Part shown: one piece after another, positions 56,026 to 64,000 of the stretch
Layout: every line of letters starts with the position of its first letter
Position numbering within the stretch: the first letter of the stretch is position 1
Assembly (NCBI RefSeq): GCF_018991925.1
Contig: NW_024754732.1
Span: forward strand, 1,170,001 to 1,234,000
Source of the DNA: Homarus americanus
Lineage: Eukaryota > Arthropoda > Malacostraca > Decapoda > Nephropidae
Direction: 5' to 3'
Length of the DNA: 64,000 nucleotides
Made by a program: the position numbers and the translations under genes
The notes under the pieces: generated by a model
Database searches by the model: none
Told to the model about the DNA's origin: nothing
Seen by the model: only the letters and a program-made list of their open reading frames with translations

Positions 56026-56188
56026 ATAAGTAATGTAAGTAATGTAAGTAATGTAAGTAGGTATAAGTAATGTAAGTAGGTGTAAGTAGGTGCAGTAATG
56101 TAAGTAGGTATAAGTAATGTAAGTAATGTAAGTAATGTAAGTAATGTAAGTAGGTATAAGTAATGTAAGTAGGTGTAAGTAGGTGTTA
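56026..56188. repeat. GTAAGTAAT/GTAAGTAGG tandem array
   Basis: Nine- and ten-bp units alternate (AATGTAAGT, AGGTATAAGT, AGGTGTAAGT). Twelve perfect GTAAGT hexamers lie on the plus strand within about 150 bp. Confidence 0.95.
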
Positions 56189-56339
56189 TAATCAAGAGAG
56201 ATACTGGAAGGCAGGTGAGATGGGTAATGAGAGAGAGAGAGTCAGCTGGCACCAGTGGAAGGGCCTGGGACTCCTTCACCTCGAGCTCGTCTTTCGTTGA
56301 CATTAGGACGGTATTATAGTCACTTCCTAATGACCAGAT

Positions 56340-56525
56340 GTTGGAGGGTGTCACTCACAGGAGGCGAGGTGATGATGTTGGAGGGTGTCACTCACAGGAG
56401 GTTAGGTGATGATGTCGGAGGGCGTCACTCACAGGAGGCTGGGTGATGATGTCGGAGGGCGTCACTCACAGGAGGCTGGGTGATGATGTCGGAGGGCGTC
56501 ACTCACAGGATGCTGGGTGATGAAG
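56340..56525. repeat. 37-bp minisatellite, five copies
   Basis: The unit GATGATGTCGGAGGGCGTCA plus CTCACAGGAGGCTGGGT is repeated with minor changes. Confidence 0.95.
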
Positions 56526-56754
56526 GGGCGGCGATTTTGATGCATAAGAAATCTGTTATTGAATATTTAGGTAACAGATTTAAATGGACATGGATATTTA
56601 TACAACATATTCCCCGATCAATAGTCATACATAAGTCATACATAATACATACTCTAAATACATAGAGCTATACATGCTGTGTATTTTTATTCTCATTGTC
56701 ACACAGGGAGATGGTAGCTAGCTGATGATGGCTAGGATGTGGGAGTTAAGAGTA
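56526..56754. other. Unique DNA
   Basis: No gene seen. Contains a short CATACATAAGT duplication near 56628. Confidence 0.5.
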
Positions 56755-57015
56755 CCACAGCACACACCTCCTCCCCACTCTTGCGTCACACCACCTCACC
56801 ACCCCGTGCGTCATACCACCCCCTAGTGTCACACCACCTCACCATCCCCTTTCTCACACCACCTCACCACCTCCTGTGTCACACCTCATCATCCCCTTGC
56901 GTCACACCACCTCACCATCCTTTTTGTCACACTTCCCCTCCTCCATTCATCACAACACCTCACCCCTCCCCTACCCTTCATCACACCACCTCACTCCTCC
57001 CCTAACCCCCCCCCC
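56755..57015. repeat. CACACCACCTCACCATCCCC repeat
   Basis: About eleven imperfect 20-25 bp copies ending in a C run. The plus frame (Ser/Pro/His/Thr) is repeat-derived. Confidence 0.92.
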
Positions 57016-57019
57016 CTTT

Positions 57020-57340
57020 ACAGAGGAGTGAGGGTATTGATTGACCTATGAATGTGATGACAGTATATCATTAGTGAACGTAGAGAAACCAACAACAGAA
57101 ACAAAGAGAAATTATGTTAAACTTGTATACAATGAAATGATATCACGTATGTGTTTTACCTGTTGTATTAAATATTCAATGAGTTATTTAAAGATAATGA
57201 AAAGTTATCATATTAGAAACTGCAAGTCACTTTTTTCTGCCTTTAAAAATAAACTAAATCATTATAATCTCTCTTTCTGGCGTATAATTCTTGTATATTT
57301 TGACAAGAGAGACTAAGAAATGGTGCATATTTAAAGTTCT
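57020..57340. other. AT-rich unique DNA
   Basis: A 91-codon plus frame (57041-57316) is composition-driven and lacks splice support. Confidence 0.5.
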
Positions 57341-57371
57341 CACCTAACCTGACCTAACCCAACCTAACCCA
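57341..57371. repeat. AACCT/ACCCA telomere-type repeat
   Basis: About six units with variants. Confidence 0.88.
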
Positions 57372-57684
57372 ATCGGGAAAATGGTTTATGACACTGCCGA
57401 TATGACGACAGACACATCAAAGGGAAATATTAATAAACCTTATGTAATGTGTAAGAAGTAGAATATCGACCCAGAGAAAGAACTAAGTAAATATTATATT
57501 ATGTCAGAGATGTGGGAGAACGAGCATGGTGGGGGTCATTGACGGAAGCTTGGCTGATGGTAGGGGTCAACGCTGGTGTAGGTGTCAACGCTGGCGAGAA
57601 ATAGGAAGCCATTGAAGAATGACTTTGAGTTGATAAGACCAAGAAAATACAACAGGCCAGAAGTTAATAGGATCAAGGGAGAGG

Positions 57685-58240
57685 GAAGTTAGCTGTGGTG
57701 TGTGGTGAGCTAAGGGTGGCGGGAGGGGAGTTAGCTGTGGTGTGTGGTGAGCTAAGGGGGCGGGAGGGAGGAAGCAAAAGGCAGAGCTATAAGGCAGGGA
57801 AGTTAGCTGTGGTGTGTGGTGAGCTAAGGGTGGCGGGAGGGGAGTTAGCTGTGGTGTGTGGTGAGCTAAGGGAACGAGAGATTAGCTGTAGTGTGATGGT
57901 AAGCTATAAGGGACGGGAGGGAGTTAGCTGTGATGTGGTGATAAGCTAAGGGAATGAGAGGAGAGTGAGCTGTGGCATGGTGGTGAGCTAAGTGACAGGA
58001 GGGTGTTAGCTGTGGTGAGGTGGTAAGCTAAGGGACAGGTGGGGGAATTAGCTGTGGTGTGGAGGCAGACTAAGGAACAGGAGGGAAGAGTTTGCTGTGG
58101 TGTGGTGGTAAGCTAAGAGACAGGAGGGGGAGTTAGCTGTGGTGTGGTGGTAAGCTAAGGAACAGGAGGGAAGAGTTAGCTGTGGTGTGGTGGTAAGCTA
58201 AGAGACAGGAGGGGGAGTTAGCTGTAGTGTGGTGGTAAGC
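57685..58240. repeat. ~42-bp minisatellite with TTAGCT/AGCTAA dyad
   Basis: About thirteen copies of a unit around AGTTAGCTGTGGTGTGGTGG, TAAGCTAAGAGACAGGAGGG. Each unit has perfect arms TTAGCT and AGCTAA about 16 nt apart. The two leftmost pairs form a higher-order duplication of about 111 bp. Confidence 0.94.
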
Positions 58241-59310
58241 GTCTTAATGTCACCCACATCAGCCCAGGTGTTAAGTCACGTGTTGGCGTTTATGTCCTTC
58301 TTGTATGTATTTACCCCCCCCCCCTCCATGTGTACGTATAATCAACGTACACGTGAAACCCAACATACATGTAGGTGTGATTGTGTACACTCGACTGTAA
58401 TATTTGTTCATGTATTGGATGAAATAGTTTTGTAGACAGTAATTCACCCAGACAGTTTTAACCATGAAAAGTATTGTCCAAGAGGAAGAGTTTTGGTTTG
58501 AGTCGTGGAAACAAACTATTCACTACTAAACAACTCAATTAGATAGTTATATGTTAAATCATAAACTCATTCAGGCATTTCTCACCTTTACGACTATCCA
58601 ACACTCGTAATGTTTATTCACTGAGACATTTAAATCAGTGGTTACAAATACGTGACAGAATACAATATATCAGCTGCCTATAGAGGTGTGTAGTTGAGAG
58701 CTCAGGTAACTGCAGTAATGGTGGTAATGTTAGCCTAAGGTAGAATCACCTGAGAAGACTCTTAGTAATTCAGGTGAGGTTTACATTATGATTTTGGTCT
58801 TGTTCATGATTTGATAAGTATTGGGTGTGTGATGCGTACTCTCTCTCTCTCTCTCTCTCACTGGTGTAACAGCTGTGCTCTACTATGACACTCCCCAACA
58901 CAGCCCGACAACACAGTACTGTATCTGGTTTACCCCCCGGCGCCTGATACGACCCACGAGCAAAACACTTCCTGTCCTAAGTATCACAGGATGTTCACAG
59001 GAAAAAATAAACACGACTTCTCAATATTAGCTTGCCGATATATTGAGTACACCAGATGGCAACCACAAGTACAAATAATAGTTGGTTTAAATTATAATTC
59101 TTCTTAATCTATGAGAGTGGAAATGAATATATCCAAAAGGGAAGGGAAGCATTTGTTGTTATTGTAAACGGGACGTAACTTCTTCTCTGGGATGGCTTAG
59201 GGAAGGCGGAGGAAGTGGTGACAGTGTAATATATCAGGATCCACATTTCACCAAGGTTCCAACAGTGAATATTGCTAAACATCAGCAAGAGACATAAATA
59301 AAGTACTGGC
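58241..59310. other. Unique DNA with poly-C and CT runs
   Basis: A C12-type run lies near 58313-58325 and (CT)n at about 58840-58858. No gene supported. Confidence 0.5.
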
Positions 59311-59313
59311 CCC

Positions 59314-59760
59314 ACACACACACACACACACACTAGCCACACGTCCATCGTGGTCATAAATTTACCGTCGTGGCACAATCAACCTGACCAAACATTCCCT
59401 CTGGCCACGTAATTACTGTGCTTTGACCACCTACCTGCACTGGCCACAATCTTACCCAGGTCACATACTCCTGAAGCCCACACTCTAATCTTGGCCACAC
59501 TCTCAATCTGGCCACACTCTTATCCCGGTCACACTCTCCAATCTGGCCACCTCTTACCTTAGCTACACTCTCAATCAGCACTCTTTACTTGACCACACTC
59601 TCAATCTGGCCACACACTCATATTTTGACCACACTCTTATCTCGACTACACATACGTTCTTACTTCACACTAATTCTAGTTATATTCAACTTGACTACAC
59701 ACTAACCCTGGTAACACACACTCATCTTGGCCTTACCTATCATGTTACCCCCACACACAC
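59314..59760. repeat. CA run and degenerate CTGGCCACACTCTCAATC repeat
   Basis: (CA)n lies at 59314-59333. Many 17-30 bp units containing GGCCACACTC / GACCACACTC follow from 59385 to 59740. Confidence 0.85.
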
Positions 59761-59796
59761 TGAATCTTATCACATCCGAATCATTAGTTTGTACTT

Positions 59797-59798
<2 letters not shown>

Positions 59799-59859
<61 letters not shown>
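59799..59859. repeat. (CA)n microsatellite, 30 units
   Basis: Pure CA run. Confidence 0.97.
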
Positions 59860-59860
<1 letters not shown>

Positions 59861-60178
59861 ATACCTACAAACTCATCTTGGGTCACAAAATCATCTTAGC
59901 CATTCTTGGTGACCTAGGCTGACCTATATTGACCTGGTGCTATTGAAGACGCAGCTAAGGCGGCTCCGGCGAGTTACAGGTGTAGGAAATGGATAATTAA
60001 GATGATATATAATTAGTAGTGATCAGGTATCTTAATTACCAAAGTGCGGAGCGGAAAGTCACCCAGATATCCAGAGCAGGTGATGTGGTGTGGAGTGGGT
60101 GTTCATTATACTCTGTTTCTCACCCCAACCCTCTCCGCCCCCTCATTCTGTCCCCAGGTGTTGAGCTAAGGGAGCAGT

Positions 60179-60203
60179 GGGAGGGGAGGGGAGGGGAGGG
60201 GGG
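60179..60203. repeat. GGGGA tandem G-run (quadruplex candidate)
   Basis: Five consecutive G-runs of four to six separated by single A bases. A plus-strand CCCCAG|GTGTTG acceptor-like site lies just upstream at 60152-60163. Confidence 0.85.
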
Positions 60204-61425
60204 TGGTTACTCAGTTGTCGGTCTGTTTGTTCGTTTTATCGGTCGTCCGGCCTATATCTCAAGCACTTTTTGAGCTTGGACCCTGATATTTGGACACAGT
60301 CATGAAATGATTGGACAAATAACATTTTCTTTTTTTTAACTCAAATTTTACCCATTGCCAGGTATTGCGTAAAGTGAGGGGCGGTGTACACTGTTAGCAC
60401 CACCGCTTGTTTACTAAAATGTTCGTTATGGCAATAGTCTAGCAGTACACAACAGGATACGAGCAAGAGATAACTTAACTTGACGTATTGGATCGACGTG
60501 GAGGAGAGGCTCAATAAATTCTCTCTGGATACATGAGGACGGTGCGTGTATCTCTGAGGAATGTATCCAGCCTTTGTTATCTCTCCTCCTCACTCGCTCT
60601 TCCCTTCATCTATCTCTTCTCTCTCTACATTATATCGTCTCACCCTCCTAAGTCACGTTCAACACCCTCCCCCAGCAGTTCACGCCAAGCTAGAAATCGC
60701 TATATAGATCTACTTTCGTGCCGGCATAACTACTCGAGGTCACCGGAGTCGACTGGGGTGGATTGTACTTAATTAGAATGTATGAAGCCAATATTACTGT
60801 ACTGAGGTTCTTGAGTCACTATTAATTCTGAGACCAAGTTATGTGTTTTGTGGCAACTGGGACTTAAAACACCACGCCAGATTTTTTTTTTTTTATTTAG
60901 TAAAGAACTGCAATGAAAGTTGACCCGAATGAAGTGGTGAAAAAAAGGATCAAAATGGAAAGAGTGGAGAGAGCTCAGATGTTTTTCTTGGAATCTTCTT
61001 AATATCCTGTGGGATCCAGACGCTACGGGGAGTCCTTCCTGATATAATCTGTCTCGTGAATTTTACTGGAACTTTGGGAAATAAGGAGCAGCGGTGTTGA
61101 GACAGTAATAAATATCTTGAGAATATCTTTACCGGTTCATTTTCTTACTCTTCTTGTTGTGAACACCGCTACCAGGGATTTCAGGAGAGCCACCCTTGTG
61201 TAGACGCTCCTCAGGTTAGCAGGAACTTACAAGAAACACAGTTGTATGTATTCAAGGTCTATGATGCCTTAGATAATGTTGTTATCTTAACCTCACTGTG
61301 ATACTCCGATGTCTTCCTCGTGTGTGTTTCCGGGTGGCAATAAGTTTGTTTCTCTGAGTATATTAAAATCCCCGCCTTAGCAAGTCACCATTATGTACCA
61401 ACGTGCGACCCACGCTGTCTTTTTA
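60204..61425. other. Unique DNA, no gene supported
   Basis: A poly-T tract lies near 60883-60893. No array or supported exon. Confidence 0.5.
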
Positions 61426-61426
61426 T

Positions 61427-61492
61427 AAATGCGTGCGTGCGTGTGTGCGTGCGTGCGTGTGTGCGTGCGTGCGTGTGTGTGTGCGTGCGTGC
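61427..61492. repeat. (GCGT)n/(GTGC)n microsatellite
   Basis: Interleaved GCGT and GT units. Confidence 0.95.
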
Positions 61493-61575
61493 TTTAACAC
61501 TTAGCTACATAACAATTTTTTATTTTTTTTAGATGTAATTTAATCAAGTTAGACATTGAACTGATTATAATAATT

Positions 61576-61613
61576 GTCTTTATATTAACACAATTCCTTA
61601 ATTACAGGTAAGT
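61576..61613 (+). promoter_or_regulatory. Juxtaposed 3'/5' splice site (candidate ratchet point)
   Basis: A T-rich stretch with ATTCCTTAATTACAG ends at 61607 and is followed at once by the perfect donor GTAAGT (61608-61613). This matches the zero-length-exon ratchet-point architecture. The pyrimidine tract is moderate. On plus it would lie about 37.2 kb inside the intron that starts at 24399. Confidence 0.4.
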
Positions 61614-62102
61614 GATCTACCAGCCGAGGTCCCTGACACAAATGGTTCAGGTACGTCAAGTGAGGGGGAGGAGGAGGAGGAGTAGCAGAGGTTATGTGCC
61701 CGACCTCTCTCCCCCCTCCTCTCCCCCTCCCTCCCTCTCTCTAGTACGGAGGCAGGTAAAACAGAAGTTATTGGAGAGATGAAAGAATAGAAGAAAATAT
61801 GTAGAGGAGAAAACACAATAAGATGGGGTAAAATATATCATAGCAGGTAGTAGTGGGAGGTATAAGGTGAGAGAGGAGGTGTAAGGAGGTGAACCAGGAA
61901 GTTAAATAATGAACCAATAAGACAGGGAAGGAAATAATGTTGATATTTCCTTGATCAATAGTAGTGCTCCTTAAAAGATGGGGGGGATTTTTTACATCTA
62001 TTTATGTTTTGGGCAATTTTGGAACCCTGGGGGAAGAGGTGGAGTAGGCGGGGGGATGGGATGGCTGACGTTTAATTCCATAACATAAGTACATCCGACA
62101 TG
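61614..62102. other. Unique DNA with GGA-rich and G-rich patches
   Basis: A GGAGGAGGAGG tract lies near 61666-61682, a CT/CCCTCC tract at 61705-61742, and a GGGGAAGAGGTGG patch near 62030. No gene. Confidence 0.5.
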
Positions 62103-62129
62103 AACCTAACCTAACCCAACCTAACCTAA
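62103..62129. repeat. AACCT telomere-type repeat
   Basis: Five units with one AACCC variant. Confidence 0.9.
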
Positions 62130-62670
62130 AATACCCATCTCTGCTAGCAACAGTAAGCTTAGACTTTTTACACTATACATCTATAAAGAACGTGATTAAA
62201 AGTGACAAAAAAAACGAAATACTGCAAAGTTCTGAAGGGTTTCTATAACGCTGTAAATCTAAGAGTGAGTGTTTGTATTACTGTGACTTGAAATGAAAGA
62301 AATTGCATGGGCGTGTCGTGTCCACTTTTACAAGACAAATGACCCATCTCCCCTTAGCTGACTGATAACACTTTGTTTACTCTGTGAAGACGTGTGAGGG
62401 GTGACAGCATTCCTCGAAATATTTGCTACGAGAGATGAAGGATGATTGTGATGCTGTAAGGAGAGTAATGAGTCATTCCTCATCTGGTATATGACTGAAA
62501 CAAACACACTCCGAGGGGAATCGTTGTCATTTTGTGTTTCTTTCTATCCCTGACTTCAAGAATCTAACTTAAATAGAATAACCACATCTCACGAGTCATC
62601 AGTATATTTAATCATGAAGAATATATAAGATTTTTCAAGACTAGCAACAGTATTTATGTAAAGGGTTGCG
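62130..62670. other. Unique DNA, no gene seen
   Basis: AT-leaning unique sequence. Confidence 0.5.
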
Positions 62671-62673
62671 TGT

Positions 62674-62714
62674 TAGGTGAGGTGAGGTGAGGTGAGGTGA
62701 GGTGAGGTGAGGTG
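62674..62714. repeat. (GGTGA)n pentamer
   Basis: Eight GGTGA units. Confidence 0.96.
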
Positions 62715-62804
62715 GTGACCTTGAGAGATACGAAAAAATAACTCTTGAGACGTGACAGTGGTGATGTAAGAGAAGGAGGTGTGACACAGGTTATGACAAT
62801 GGTG

Positions 62805-63005
62805 ATACAGGCTGGAGTAGGACGTGATGGCATGACGTGACGGTGATACAGGCAGGTGGGCAGGACAGTGACGGTGATACAGGCAGGTGGGCAGGACAGT
62901 GACGGTGATACAGGCAGGTGGGCAGGACAGTGACGGTGATACAGGCAGGTGGGCAGGACAGTGACGGTGATACAGGCAGGTGGGCAGGACGGTGACGCTG
63001 ACAGT
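62805..63005. repeat. 31-bp minisatellite, five full copies
   Basis: The unit GACGGTGATACAGGCAGGTG plus GGCAGGACAGT is repeated nearly identically, with a diverged left flank. Minus frames (VLPTCLYHRHC type) are repeat-derived. Confidence 0.95.
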
Positions 63006-63440
63006 GAAGACAAGCAAGACACAAACACCTGCAGGGGAAGATAATGTCAAGGGTTCAATAATAGACACAGTGACGCGGGGGAGAATCTGTTTTCCTTTTA
63101 ATATGAATGAAGTATCTGCGTCAGCTTACCCTATTGATGATGATGTTCACTAACTGACTGACCGGACTGGTTGACTAATTAGGTGACAGAACTTTTTGAT
63201 TAGTTCTCGCTGACGTATCTTTGAGGGGGGGGGACTCTTGCATTTGGTGGGTGTTGTTTTGTTATTGTTTTTCAGTGTTGTGTCGATAACTTTCACTCTT
63301 CCTGTGTATATATGTTATAGAATTACCAATCAATCTCTCTTATTCTCCTGTTTATCATATAGTTTAAGATTAGGTCCCATTTATTATTAATCAATTTCTT
63401 TTTTATAATTTTCGACTGCTCAGATAACAGGTTTTAACAC
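63006..63440. other. Unique DNA with a short poly-G run
   Basis: A G9-type run lies near 63223-63232. No gene supported. Confidence 0.5.
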
Positions 63441-63448
63441 AACTTTTT

Positions 63449-63730
63449 TTGGAAATACTGAGTGAAATATTAATTTGTTCTCTTATCACAAAGCTGTCTG
63501 AAACACACCTCCTCTTTTGGCTTATTGAAGGTGAAGTTAATATAATTGAGGATCCACCTGTCTGCTCCATATTAGTGCAGCAAAACAAGGATTATCGAGA
63601 GGCAGTTTTTGAAGATATGAAGGCGTACCCACTGGTCGATGACTGCATAAAAGCCAGATTCCATTAGTGGGTGGCAGAGACGTGGAGTTCTCTGCCCACG
63701 GCGTCTCTTTGTCATCCAGTTCTTGCTTTT
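63449..63730 (+). pseudogene. Possible decayed coding segment (retroelement-like tail?)
   Basis: A non-repetitive plus frame runs from 63449 and includes GEVNIIEDPPVCSILVQQN and ends DDCIKARFH at a TAG (63665-63667). The same frame continues after the stop with WVAETWSSLPTASLCHP. W-x-SLP near a C-terminus is reminiscent of non-LTR retrotransposon tails (e.g. WNSLP), but this is a weak likeness. The interrupted frame would make it a decayed fragment. It could equally be chance unique sequence. Confidence 0.15.
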
Positions 63731-64000
63731 ATGTTCATTTTTTATTCTATTTTATATTATTTCTCTGTTCATTTGCTTTGGTATTATTTCTCCTTTCTTT
63801 TTGGACTTTTTTCACAATCATTATTCATTTACAATATAGTTTTATGGGTAATTTTGTTCAATATGTATTATCAATTTTTTTCCTGTATTCTGGTTTTATG
63901 TATTTTCTATGTATTAACCTTCGTTCAGATGATATACAGTATTTACATTATCTAATTCATGTAGAGTTTTACTTCTTGGTGGCTTAAATACCGAACATAT
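63731..64000. other. T-rich unique DNA to window end
   Basis: Strongly T-rich. The hydrophobic Phe/Leu/Ile frames here are composition-driven. No gene supported. Confidence 0.55.

Overview
The window looks like noncoding or intron-rich nuclear DNA from an arthropod, most likely a decapod crustacean. The reasons are an extreme density of long AC/GT, AG/CT and AT dinucleotide runs, many minisatellites with 16-48 bp units, scattered AACCT/TTAGG (arthropod telomere-type) interstitial tracts, tRNA-derived SINE heads, and no bacterial gene organisation. Most long open frames are by-products of tandem repeats and are not annotated as genes. No known protein family, rRNA, intact tRNA or transposase could be recognised by eye.

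Layout. 0-5 kb: mostly unique DNA with a 207-bp foldback element (2598-2804) and a forkhead/CRE composite array (4403-4459). 5-16 kb: repeat-dominated, with a 33-bp minisatellite of about 1.9 kb (11268-13145) and two evolutionarily related 21-bp and 20-bp arrays (14197-15765). 16-22 kb: unique stretches, short arrays and one SINE. 22.7-24.4 kb: the most gene-like plus-strand segment. It has a promoter-like block (two CCGGAAGT sites flanking four 39-bp CCAAT-box repeats, then TATATAT), a candidate first exon with a 42-codon small ORF, a stop-filled exon whose 3' splice site is fused to a 5' splice site (a recursive-splicing site), and an exon with an ATG in good context and 23 codons ending at GTAAGC. 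25-39 kb: microsatellites, minisatellites, a second SINE, and long unique stretches. 39-55 kb: candidate minus-strand exons at 39314-39607, 45754-46046 and, weakly, 49259-49776, whose phases are mutually compatible, with a GC-rich putative first exon near 54579-54775. These would be nested antisense to the plus-strand gene if its first coding intron runs on. 50-63 kb: a 38-bp minisatellite (50393-51537), an array of twelve GTAAGT hexamers (56026-56188), further minisatellites, and a second plus-strand AG|GTAAGT juxtaposition at 61606-61613.

Working hypothesis, for which no transcript evidence is available here: a plus-strand gene starts near 22.96 kb and its first coding intron runs from 24399 to beyond the window, possibly removed in steps through the site at 61607/61608. 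A separate minus-strand gene runs from about 54.7 kb down to at least 39.3 kb inside that intron. All exon calls rest on splice signals, reading frame and phase only. Coordinates of repeat edges are approximate to a few bases.
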